A stretch of 64,000 bases of DNA, taken from Corallococcus sp. AS-1-6. Lineage in GTDB: Bacteria; Myxococcota; Myxococcia; Myxococcales; Myxococcaceae. The DNA is taken from positions 62,001 to 126,000 of the forward strand of contig NZ_JAIQDE010000005.1 of assembly GCF_020037015.1 (NCBI RefSeq). Direction: 5' to 3'. Of this stretch, positions 27,895-35,322 are shown in pieces; position 1 is the first letter of the stretch; every line of letters begins with the position of its first letter. The position numbers and the translations under genes were made by a program. Below the pieces are notes generated by a model, which worked only from the letters and a program-made list of their open reading frames with translations, was not told the origin of the DNA and searched no databases.

Positions 27895-29081
27895 AACAGG
27901 GGGACGTCCTCGCGGAAGACATTCCGCTCCACGGGAGGCGGCGGCTTCATCAGGTTCTGGGTGAGCCAGCCCAATCCCTGACGCTGGAGGGCGGAGCGGT
28001 GCCAGATCCACGCCTGCACGTGGACGGGCTGCGCGCCAACGCTCATCTTCGGGCCCGCCGTGGTCATCCCCATGTTGACCGCCTTGCAGCCGTGCTCGAT
28101 GGCGTAGCGGACGACCTCGTACAGCAGACGGAAGTACACGCCCTCCTCCAGGGCAGCCTCGCGGGAGAAGCCGGTGCAGGAGAAGCGGAGCATGGGACCG
28201 TCGAGGAACAGCAGGCCGAACCCGGCGATGCTGTCATCGGGCCGGCGGAGCAACATCACCTTCGCCTCGGGCAGGTCGCTGGTGGAGGCGAAGAAGCCTT
28301 CGGTGAGCACCAGCCGCCGGTACTGGGTGGCGCGGTCGTAGAGGGTCCGCCACAGCGTCGTCAGCTCCGGAGCCAGTGACGCGAACTGCTCCAGGACCTC
28401 CACGCGAAGCGAAGCCGTCTCCTTCATGCACCCCGCCAGCCGCGCGCGGTAGCGGGCGCGCATGTGGGCCTTGTAGTCATTGAACGAGGCGAACGGCACC
28501 GGCACGACGAACGCAGCGGGGAGCGGCGAGGGCACGAAGCCCCCCTGGCGGAGCACCTCCACGGCGCCGGGCGCGGCGGCCGTCTCGATGTCCCGGATGA
28601 CGACCAGCGACGCGCGTTGACGCTCCGCCTCCGCTTGCGCCCAGCGCGCCACGGTCGTGATGGCCTCGGCGCTCGTCAGGGAGGAGCGCACCGGGAACCC
28701 CACCCCGGCGGGGTTGCCCACTTCGATGACGCCGTACTTCAGGAAGCGGGGGGCGGCGCCTCGCACCAGGTGGACGGCCTGCTGGAGCCGTGGATTGCCC
28801 AGGTCCGCCCCGTCGATGGTGTTGCGATAGGTGGCGGCGACGCCCACCGGCTGCCCGCGCCCGTCCTGCAAGAGGATGGGCACCTGATGGAAGCCTTCTA
28901 TCTGGATGTGCTGGGCGCACTTCAGGAAGCGCTGGCTGAGATTGAAGTGGCCGTCCGGCACCCAGCAATCCCAATCACGCCCGCCGCCGTCCTGCCAGAA
29001 CGACTCACCGGCCTCTCGGACCGTCACACCGTCAGAGCCATGCTCCACGGATGAAAGCCTCTCGGCACTGCTACCGCGCAT
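27837..29081 (-). CDS. FemAB-like GNAT (peptidoglycan-bridge-type acyltransferase)
   Basis: 414 residues from the ATG at 29081, with GGAGG six bases upstream. Segments RFLKCAQHIQIEGFHQVPILLQDGRGQPVGVAATYRN, FVVPVPFASFNDYKAHMRARYRARLAGCMKE, LYDRATQYRRLVLTEGFFASTSD and YAIEHGCKAVNMGMTTAGPKMSVGAQ match the Acetyltransf_6/PF04339 group. Its 3' end runs 58 bases into the BAHD-like gene on the other strand. A second enzyme of the same broad class as 24654-25793, so it may belong to the same pathway. Confidence 0.78.
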   Translation of the reverse strand: MRGSSAERLSSVEHGSDGVTVREAGESFWQDGGGRDWDCWVPDGHFNLSQRFLKCAQHIQIEGFHQVPILLQDGRGQPVGVAATYRNTIDGADLGNPRLQQAVHLVRGAAPRFLKYGVIEVGNPAGVGFPVRSSLTSAEAITTVARWAQAEAERQRASLVVIRDIETAAAPGAVEVLRQGGFVPSPLPAAFVVPVPFASFNDYKAHMRARYRARLAGCMKETASLRVEVLEQFASLAPELTTLWRTLYDRATQYRRLVLTEGFFASTSDLPEAKVMLLRRPDDSIAGFGLLFLDGPMLRFSCTGFSREAALEEGVYFRLLYEVVRYAIEHGCKAVNMGMTTAGPKMSVGAQPVHVQAWIWHRSALQRQGLGWLTQNLMKPPPPVERNVFREDVPLFQDPALAELPVSRRMASCT

Positions 29082-29229
29082 GTCATTCCTCCGCGGACAT
29101 TGGAGGCGGAACAGTGCCCTGGCGCCCCGTGGCGCGGGAAGGCTCCGGCGGGTTGCGAAAGGGCTGTCACGAAAACCAACCGTGATATCGCGCGCATGTC
29201 AGGGGCGCCCCGCAGGATGGGCGTCCCCC

Positions 29230-30453
29230 ATGTCTCATTCATCCCAGCCCGTCTCGTCCCGGGAGCGCGTCGCCCTGGTGGATGCCCTGCGCGGCTTCGC
29301 GCTGTGTGGCGTCTTCGTCTCCAACGCCTTTCTCTGGTTCGGGGGCCGCAACCTGCTCCCGCCCGAGCAACTCCAGGCCCTGGGTTCGCCGCTCCCGGAG
29401 TTGGTGACAGGCGCCCTCTTCCTCTTCTTCGTGGCGCACAAGTTCCTCAACCTCTTCGGCTTCCTCTTCGGGCTGGGCTTTTCCCTCCAGTTGTCGCGAG
29501 CGGAGGCCCGAGGCGCCTCGCACGTCCCCGTCCACCTGCGGCGGATGGGGGTGCTGCTGTGCTTCGGTGCGGTGCACCTGCTGGGGCTCTGGATGGGAGA
29601 CATCCTCCACCTGTACGCGCTGGCGGGAGTCCTGCTGCTGTTCTTCGCCGGGAGGTCGGACCGGACGCTGGGGTGCTGGGCCGGGCTGTCGCTGGGGGTG
29701 ATGCCCTTCCTCGTGCTCGCGCTCCAGCTCTGGGGACCGGGGGCCGGGGCGGAGGTCGCGAAGGCCCACGAGACGGCGCTGCGGGCGGAGCTGCTCGCGG
29801 CGCTCTCCAGCGACTCGTTCTGGACGGCGCAGGCGGGAAACGCCCGCTACGTCTGGGAGACGTGGTTCAGCACCACCCGGGTGCCCCTCTGGCTCGCGCT
29901 CATCCTCGGGCGCTTCTTGCTGGGGCTTCTGGCAGGGCGTCACCGGTTGTTGCAGGACGTGGAGCGCCACCGTCCCCTGCTCCGCCGGATGGCGTGGTGG
30001 GGCCTGGGCCTGGGAGGCCTGCTCAACGCCGGAGGCCTGCTGGCGTTCCAGTGGAGAGCCCAGGGGCTCGATCCCGCGAACCACGCCGGCCTGTTCCTCC
30101 TGATGGCGCTCCAGGAGCTGGGCTATGTGCTGCTGGGCGCCGCGTACCTCGCGGGCTTCACGCTCCTCTTCCAGCGCGAGCGCTGGCGCCGGGTGCTGAC
30201 GGTGCTCGCTCCCGTGGGCCGCATGGCGCTGACGAACTACCTGATGCAGACGGTGCTGAGCCTGTGCCTCTACAACGGCTGGGGCCTGGGGCTCATCGGC
30301 CGCCTGCCGCCGTCACAGTGTGTCGCCATCGCGCTGGGCGTCTTCGGCGTGCAGGTGCTGCTGAGCCACGCATGGTTGAAACACTTCCGCTTCGGCCCCG
30401 CGGAGTGGCTGTGGCGCTCACTCACCTACGGCAGGCTTCAGCCCCTGCGCTGA
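29230..30453 (+). CDS. DUF418 family membrane protein
   Basis: 407 residues from the ATG at 29230. SRERVALVDALRGFALCGVFVSNA at the start, about ten membrane segments, FGFLFGLGFSLQLSRAEARG, and the C-terminal GRMALTNYLMQTVLSLCLYNGWGLGL are hallmarks of DUF418 (YeiB-like) proteins. Their function is unknown; they share a plan with membrane acyltransferases. Divergent from the GNAT gene across 148 bases. Confidence 0.9.
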   Translation: MSHSSQPVSSRERVALVDALRGFALCGVFVSNAFLWFGGRNLLPPEQLQALGSPLPELVTGALFLFFVAHKFLNLFGFLFGLGFSLQLSRAEARGASHVPVHLRRMGVLLCFGAVHLLGLWMGDILHLYALAGVLLLFFAGRSDRTLGCWAGLSLGVMPFLVLALQLWGPGAGAEVAKAHETALRAELLAALSSDSFWTAQAGNARYVWETWFSTTRVPLWLALILGRFLLGLLAGRHRLLQDVERHRPLLRRMAWWGLGLGGLLNAGGLLAFQWRAQGLDPANHAGLFLLMALQELGYVLLGAAYLAGFTLLFQRERWRRVLTVLAPVGRMALTNYLMQTVLSLCLYNGWGLGLIGRLPPSQCVAIALGVFGVQVLLSHAWLKHFRFGPAEWLWRSLTYGRLQPLR

Positions 30454-30574
30454 TGCCAACGGATGAACGGTCGCACGCCCGTGGCAGCGCGGCGGGTGAC
30501 AGGCCTTCGCACCACAGCCTGGTTGTTTCGCGGACTGGCGGGAGCCACTCCCACGGCACAGCTTTGATGCGGCC

Positions 30575-31723
30575 ATGGACGTCCCCGCCTCACTGCTCGA
30601 CTTCTCGCTGGTCCAGGGCACCCTGCCGGGTCGGAGGAGCCGCCGCCGCGCCCGTCCCCACCGGGCATCGCGGTCCGTGCGCATCCTCGTCCTGACGCTG
30701 GTGAGCTGGCTCCCGCTCCTCGCCTTGTCTCTCTGGGATGGAGGGCCCGAGCAGACACGCGCCTTCCTGCGCGACGTGGCGACGCAGGTCGCCTTCCTGG
30801 TGTCCCTGCCGCTGCTCGTCGCGTCGGAGCCCTATATCGACGAGCGCCTCTCGGCGGCCGTGCGCCAGTTCGTCGTCGCGGAGCTGGTCGAGCCGAAGGA
30901 CCTGCCCACCTTCGAGCGGATCGCCAACAACGTGGTGCGGCTGCGGCGGAGCGTCGTCATCGAGGCCGGGCTGCTGGCCGTCTCCATCGCCGTGTCCTTC
31001 CTGGACGTGCCCCGCCTGACGAGCCGTCCCGCCTGGCTCCATGCCCAGCCCCAGGGCCCGCTCACCCTGGCCGGCTGGTGGTACCTCGCGGTGAGCATGC
31101 CGCTCCTCCGGTTCCTGCTCTTTCGTTGGCTGTGGCGGGGAGTCCTGTGGGCGAGGTTCTTGTTCAAGGTCTCCCGGCTGCCGCTCGCCCTGGTGCCCAC
31201 CCATCCGGATGCGGCGGGCGGCCTGGGCTTCCTCGGGACGGTCCAGGCCAGCTTCTCCCTCATCGTCCTCGCGTTGGCCGCCACGCTCACCACGCACCGC
31301 CTGTCGCACGCCCCCACCAATGACATCTCCGACTACGCCCTTCACCTGTTCGCCTTCGCGCTCCTCTGCCTGGTCGTGGTCTTCGCCCCGCTGCTGTCCT
31401 TCTTCCGTGTGCTGCTGAGGGCGAAGCGAAGGGGGGACCATGACTACTCGGCCGTGGCGGCCTGGCACTCGCAGCGCTTCGAGCAGCGGTGGTTCCACCA
31501 GAAGATGCCGGAGGGGCTGGACCCGCTGAGCGCGGAGGACTTCTCCTCGCTCACGGACCTGGGCACGTCCTTCAACGCCGCGCGCCGCATGCGCTGGTTC
31601 CCGGTGGACCTCCGGGCGGCGGTGGCCGTCGTCGCCGCGGCCATGGCGCCCATGGTGCCCCTGCTCGTCGCCGACCGGCGCTTCCTCGAGGTGCTGCTGG
31701 AGCTGGGCAAGAGCCTGCACTGA
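30575..31723 (+). CDS. Integral membrane protein of unknown function
   Basis: 382 residues with about six membrane segments (RILVLTLVSWLPLLALSLW, TQVAFLVSLPLLVAS, a central pair around WWYLAVSMPLLRFLLFRWLW, TVQASFSLIVLALAATLTT, LHLFAFALLCLVVVFAPLLSFF, and AAVAVVAAAMAPMVPLLVA). A conserved-looking LVPTHPDAAGGLGFLG lies between them, a motif recurrent in proteobacterial multipass proteins of unknown role. No catalytic motif recognised. Start at the ATG at 30575. Confidence 0.75.
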   Translation: MDVPASLLDFSLVQGTLPGRRSRRRARPHRASRSVRILVLTLVSWLPLLALSLWDGGPEQTRAFLRDVATQVAFLVSLPLLVASEPYIDERLSAAVRQFVVAELVEPKDLPTFERIANNVVRLRRSVVIEAGLLAVSIAVSFLDVPRLTSRPAWLHAQPQGPLTLAGWWYLAVSMPLLRFLLFRWLWRGVLWARFLFKVSRLPLALVPTHPDAAGGLGFLGTVQASFSLIVLALAATLTTHRLSHAPTNDISDYALHLFAFALLCLVVVFAPLLSFFRVLLRAKRRGDHDYSAVAAWHSQRFEQRWFHQKMPEGLDPLSAEDFSSLTDLGTSFNAARRMRWFPVDLRAAVAVVAAAMAPMVPLLVADRRFLEVLLELGKSLH

Positions 31724-31726
31724 CGC

Positions 31727-31744
31727 CGCCCCGTCAGCGGGGCA
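31727..31744. terminator. Hairpin between convergent genes
   Basis: GCCCC / GGGGC stem around TCAGC at the meeting point of the membrane-protein gene and the erythromycin-esterase-like gene. No T-run; it overlaps the last codons of the minus-strand gene. Confidence 0.3.
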
Positions 31745-32942
31745 GCGGGCGCGGAGGGGCCTCCTCCCGGATGATCAGCAGCCCATCCAGGACCGTCTCC
31801 CAGGAGGCCTTCATCCACACGGTGTAGTTCAGGGGACGGGCCACCCGGGGCCCGAGCTCACGGAGCTGGCGCCCATCCAGGTACCGGGTGTCCCCAGCGT
31901 GGTCCAGGAACGCCTGGCCCTCCAGCGAATCGGGCGTCGCGGGCGCGAGGACATGCGTGAGGGGGCTGGCGCCGGTGGAGTAGCTGCCGGAGCTCGCGGA
32001 GACCCCCAGCACGAAGGCCTGCTCCCCGAACCGCTCCCGCACATAGGACCCGAACGGAATCCGCTGCCGGTCGTCCGTGTCCAGGCCCCTCATGTCCTTC
32101 GCGGCGTGAAGGGTGGCGGTCCAGACGATGGCCTTCCGGGGCCGCGGCGACTGGGACAGCAGCCACTCCAGGTTCATGAACAGGGAGCGTTCACGCGCGT
32201 TGTGCTCGTTCCAGTCGAGGAGCCCGTTGGGCTGCGCCTGCGCCCGGACCTGCGCGGCGGCCGCGCGGGTGAAGTTCCGCACCAGGTTGCGGGCCATCTG
32301 CAACTGCACCGGCGTCGCGGGCGCTCCGGGCCTGGAGAGCGCAGACTCCACCCCCTGCGCGCAGCCCAGGAGGACCTTCGCGGTCTCCGCCGTGTACGGG
32401 TGGGCTTCGTCATACCGCCAGGCCAGGTACCGCTCGAGCTCCCCTCCGCACTCCGCCTGCCTCGGGTCGTTGAACAACGGGATGAGCTCACCCACCAGCG
32501 CCTTCGTCGCCCAGGTGCCCCGGTTGAGCTGATCGTCGGTCCCACCCACCATCAGGGTCCCCGCGCGGAGCCGCCCGGCCAGGAAGGGAATCAGGGGCGC
32601 CATCTCCTCGCTGGCCCACATCCCGCCAATGGCTGTCGCGAGCATGTCGTCGCTGACGGGCTGGCCCGCCTCCAGCAGCGCCTGGAGGTGGAGGAAGTCA
32701 TAGGTGCCGGTCTCGATGAAGAAGGCGTCGTACTGGCACTCCTCCACCAGCCGGCGCGTCAGCGCCACCTTGAAGGCCGTGGTCCGGGAGTGGCCATGGT
32801 GGGACTCCTCCCCCAGCAGCGCCATCCGCTTGTCGCAAAGCTCCCGGACGATCCGGTCGGCGTCGGAGACCCGCGGGGCCTCGCCCCTGGGGGCCGAGGC
32901 ACAGCTCGCAAGCAAAGGAAGCAGGAGCAGCAGGTATCTCAT
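31734..32942 (-). CDS. Erythromycin-esterase-family lipoprotein
   Basis: 402 residues from the ATG at 32942, which begins MRYLLLLLPLLASCAS with lipobox LLASC. The family core is clear: LLGEESHHGHSRTTAFKVALTRRLVEECQYDAFFIETGTYDF with the catalytic Glu/His region, DNEHNARERSLFMNLEWLL-like NEHNARERSLFMNLEWLL, and ATLHAAKDMRG. EreA-type enzymes open macrolide lactones, but most members act on unknown substrates, and an envelope lipoprotein form argues against classical resistance. Confidence 0.82.
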   Translation of the reverse strand: MRYLLLLLPLLASCASAPRGEAPRVSDADRIVRELCDKRMALLGEESHHGHSRTTAFKVALTRRLVEECQYDAFFIETGTYDFLHLQALLEAGQPVSDDMLATAIGGMWASEEMAPLIPFLAGRLRAGTLMVGGTDDQLNRGTWATKALVGELIPLFNDPRQAECGGELERYLAWRYDEAHPYTAETAKVLLGCAQGVESALSRPGAPATPVQLQMARNLVRNFTRAAAAQVRAQAQPNGLLDWNEHNARERSLFMNLEWLLSQSPRPRKAIVWTATLHAAKDMRGLDTDDRQRIPFGSYVRERFGEQAFVLGVSASSGSYSTGASPLTHVLAPATPDSLEGQAFLDHAGDTRYLDGRQLRELGPRVARPLNYTVWMKASWETVLDGLLIIREEAPPRPLPR

Positions 32943-32982
32943 TCGCGACCCTTCCCTCCGCTGGCCATCCACCGGAGTGGCT

Positions 32983-33228
32983 TCAGAGCAGACACTTCAG
33001 GGTCGAGGGATCGCACTCGTAGCCGGAGTTGCAATACTTCAACTCGCAACACGGCTGCTTCCAGGCGCCGCAGCCCGGCTTGTTCTGGACGGAGACGTCA
33101 TCCGAGACCGCCTCCGCCGCGGGCGCCTGGACATCGGCGGAGCCGTCCTCCGTCTCCGCTCCACCACAGGCCAACGCCAGGGACAGGCCCATCACGACGA
33201 AAGCACTCTTCACGACACGCATCGGCAT
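32983..33228 (-). CDS. Small lipoprotein with Cys-rich C-terminus
   Basis: 81 residues from the ATG at 33228, six bases after GAGGAG. Signal MPMRVVKSAFVVMGLSLALAC, then an acidic linker and a compact tail CGAWKQPCCELKYCNSGYECDPSTLKCL with eight or so cysteines, likely a disulfide-bonded knot. Myxobacterial secreted proteins often end this way. Function unknown; 40 bases downstream of no obvious partner except the esterase-like lipoprotein, which follows on the same strand. Confidence 0.7.
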   Translation of the reverse strand: MPMRVVKSAFVVMGLSLALACGGAETEDGSADVQAPAAEAVSDDVSVQNKPGCGAWKQPCCELKYCNSGYECDPSTLKCLL

Positions 33229-33337
33229 CGGGAGCTCCTCTCGGTGAGTACCGCGCCTGCCTGCATATCGAAGGCATGCAATCCATTGCAATTCACCAAA
33301 ACATCAAGTCGCAATGGGATTGAAGCCTGGGTGTAGA

Positions 33338-33357
33338 GCTTCACGTCGCCGTGAAGC
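33338..33357. terminator. Perfect 8-bp hairpin after the ferredoxin reductase gene
   Basis: GCTTCACG (33338-33345) and CGTGAAGC (33350-33357) around a TCGC loop, 15 bases beyond the stop of the minus-strand reductase gene. Likely its transcription end, though without a T-run. The adjacent 33268-33330 stretch is the AT-richest of this part and may hold the promoter of the small lipoprotein gene. Confidence 0.5.
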
Positions 33358-33371
33358 CCTCTCCCGGCGGC

Positions 33372-34145
33372 TCAGCGCTCCGCGAAGGCCTTCTCGGTGA
33401 CGTAGTGCCCGGCCTCTCCGGGGGTGCCCTCCCGGAAGCCGCGCTCCTCCAGCATGGTCGTGAGGTCCGAGAGCATGCCGGGGCTGCCACAGAGCATCAC
33501 GCGGTCGACCTCCGGGTTCAGCGGCGGCAGACCCACGTCCTTGAACAGCTTCTCGCTCTGGATGAGGTCGGTGATGCGGCCCGTGTTGCGGAAGTCCTCG
33601 CGCGTGACGCTCGGGTAGTACGTGAGCTTCTGCTTCACCAGCTCCCCGAAGAACTCGTTGTGGGGCAGCTCGTGGAGGAACAGGTCGTGGTAGGCCAGCT
33701 CCTCGGCGCGGCGGCAGGTGTGCGTGAGGATGACGCGGTCGAACTGCTCGTACGTCTCCGGGTCCTTCACCAGGCTGAGGAAGGGGGCCAGGCCCGTGCC
33801 GGTGCTCAGCATGTAGAGGTTCTTGCCGGGCAGCAGGTGCTTGAGCACGAGCGTGCCGGTCGCCTTCTTGCTGACGAGGATGCTGTCGCCCTCTTTCAGG
33901 TGCTGCAGCCGCGAGGTCAGCGGCCCGCCGGGCACCTTGATGCTCAGGAACTCGAGGTGGTCGTCATAGTGGGCGCTCACCATGCTGTACGCGCGCAGCA
34001 GCGGGCGGGCCTCGACCTCCAGGCCGATCATCGTGAACTGGCCGCTGGCGAAGCGGAACCCCGGGTCCCGCGTGGTGACGAAGCTGAAGAGGGTGTCAGT
34101 CCAGTGGTGCACGCGCAGCACGGACTCCTTCATGAGACTGCTCAC
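33372..34145 (-). CDS. fpr: Ferredoxin-NADP reductase
   Basis: 257 residues from the GTG at 34145 (GGAG eight bases upstream; ATG at 34133 is an alternative). FAD-binding RAYSMVSA, then KVPGGPLTSRLQHLKEGD, the NADP site STGTGLAPFLSLV and the C-terminal VMLCGSPGMLSDLTTMLEERGF followed by an aromatic-poor tail are those of bacterial FPR. It moves electrons between NADPH and ferredoxin or flavodoxin. It lies beside the sulfur island; a link is possible but not shown. Confidence 0.93.
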   Translation of the reverse strand: MSSLMKESVLRVHHWTDTLFSFVTTRDPGFRFASGQFTMIGLEVEARPLLRAYSMVSAHYDDHLEFLSIKVPGGPLTSRLQHLKEGDSILVSKKATGTLVLKHLLPGKNLYMLSTGTGLAPFLSLVKDPETYEQFDRVILTHTCRRAEELAYHDLFLHELPHNEFFGELVKQKLTYYPSVTREDFRNTGRITDLIQSEKLFKDVGLPPLNPEVDRVMLCGSPGMLSDLTTMLEERGFREGTPGEAGHYVTEKAFAER

Positions 34146-34294
34146 GGTTGTTGCTCCAGAAGAGGGCCGGCGGCGTCCAGGAACGGCCGAACGCGCCAGT
34201 TAACGGGCCATGTTGTGCGACAGATTCCCCCCTCCCTACCAGAGGAAGAAGCCCGGCGGGCAGCCTTGCGCTTATCGGCGGGTTCAGGTCTCCA

Positions 34295-34317
34295 GCAGCT
34301 CCGCCGGCCGGAGCTGC
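34295..34317. terminator. 9-bp hairpin downstream of the ECF sigma gene
   Basis: GCAGCTCCG (34295-34303), loop CCGGC, CGGAGCTGC (34309-34317): a perfect stem 38 bases past the stop of the minus-strand sigma gene. Probably ends its transcript; no T-run. Confidence 0.5.
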
Positions 34318-34355
34318 CCTCCCCCGCCCCCAGGACACCCCAGGCCGCCGGGCGG

Positions 34356-35171
34356 TCAGGCCTGGGCGGGCACCGCCCGTGACAGCGCCTGGCGCACCGC
34401 CGCGCGCACGGGCGCGGGCACCGCGTCACCGGGGATGCGGCGGCACAGGGACACCGTGCGCTTGAGCGAGTCGCACGCCCCGGTGCAGCGCGGGCAGCGC
34501 GACAGGTGGTCCTCCAGGCGCACGCACGTGGCCTGGTCCACCTCCTGCGCGGCGAACTCCGTCAGCTCCTGCGCCAGCTCCGGACACCCCTGCGCCTGCC
34601 CCTGGGCGCCCTCCCCCAGGAGGGTGGAGAGGTGCTCGCGCATTTGGACCCGCGCGCGGTGCAGCCGGCTCTTGAGCGCCCGCACCTCGATGCCCACCAC
34701 CTGGGCGGCCTCCTCGGCCGACAGCCCCTCCACGTCCCGGAGGATGAGGGCCTCCCGGTACGCCTCCGGCAGCGCGACGATGGCCGCCTGGAGCACCTCC
34801 CCCATCTGCCGCGCATGGGAGACCATGTCCGGCGTCGCCTCCTCCGCGGCGACGTGGGTCGCGGCGGGCGAGTCGAGCGGCTGGAAGTCCTCGGGCGCCC
34901 CGACGCGCCGGCGGCGCAGGCGGAGGCAGTGCGTGCGGGCCACCTGGTACAGCCAGGTGGAGAGCTCCGCGTCGCCCCGGAACGCGTGCATGCCCCGGAA
35001 GGCCGCGAACAGCGTCTCCTGGAGCACCTCCTTCGCGTCCTCCTCCGAGCCGCACATGCGCAGGCCGAAGCGGTACACCTGCTTCTCGTGGCGGACGAGG
35101 AGCTCGTCCAGCGCCTTGTCGTCACCAGCGCGCGCGGCCTCCAGCAACTGCACATCGGTTCGCGTCGACAT
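34356..35171 (-). CDS. ECF sigma factor with fused C-terminal zinc-binding anti-sigma-like domain
   Basis: 271 residues. Region 2 (ALDELLVRHEKQVYRFGLRMCGSEEDAKEVLQETLFAAFRG with AELSTWLYQVARTHCL) and region 4 (ALPEAYREALILRDVEGLSAEEAAQVVGIEVRALKSRLHRAR) are standard ECF. A further tail holds C-x5-H-x3-C-x2-C in CVRLEDHLSRCPRCTGAC, the zf-HC2/ZAS signature of zinc-binding anti-sigma factors, here on the same chain. It could act as a built-in redox or zinc switch. The gene is the first regulator next to the sulfide genes, whose promoters share an ECF-like element. Confidence 0.88.
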   Translation of the reverse strand: MSTRTDVQLLEAARAGDDKALDELLVRHEKQVYRFGLRMCGSEEDAKEVLQETLFAAFRGMHAFRGDAELSTWLYQVARTHCLRLRRRRVGAPEDFQPLDSPAATHVAAEEATPDMVSHARQMGEVLQAAIVALPEAYREALILRDVEGLSAEEAAQVVGIEVRALKSRLHRARVQMREHLSTLLGEGAQGQAQGCPELAQELTEFAAQEVDQATCVRLEDHLSRCPRCTGACDSLKRTVSLCRRIPGDAVPAPVRAAVRQALSRAVPAQA

Positions 35172-35239
35172 CCGCCCGTCACCTCCTGCTGGCTCAGCGC
35201 CGCCTCCATGCCGGAGGAGCGCCCGGTCGCCAGGATGCC

Positions 35240-35264
35240 TTCCCAGACGTCTTCCTGGGAAGAC
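35240..35264. promoter_or_regulatory. Two overlapping inverted repeats upstream of the ECF sigma gene
   Basis: GTCTTCC-TG-GGAAGAC (35249-35264) and TTCCCAG-N8-CTGGGAA (35240-35261) share bases, so they exclude each other as hairpins. They lie 70-90 bases before the sigma start and 60 bases from the sulfide:quinone oxidoreductase stop. They could be an operator or alternative RNA folds. Confidence 0.45.
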
Positions 35265-35322
35265 ATAGCAGCGGCCCGTGGCCAGCGCCGGAGAGACGGG
35301 CTTCTCGGTCCGGTGCCGGCCG

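Noticed and set aside
31734-32942. Macrolide resistance gene
   Set aside because: The family name is erythromycin esterase, but this is an envelope lipoprotein with no resistance or mobile context; resistance is not supported.
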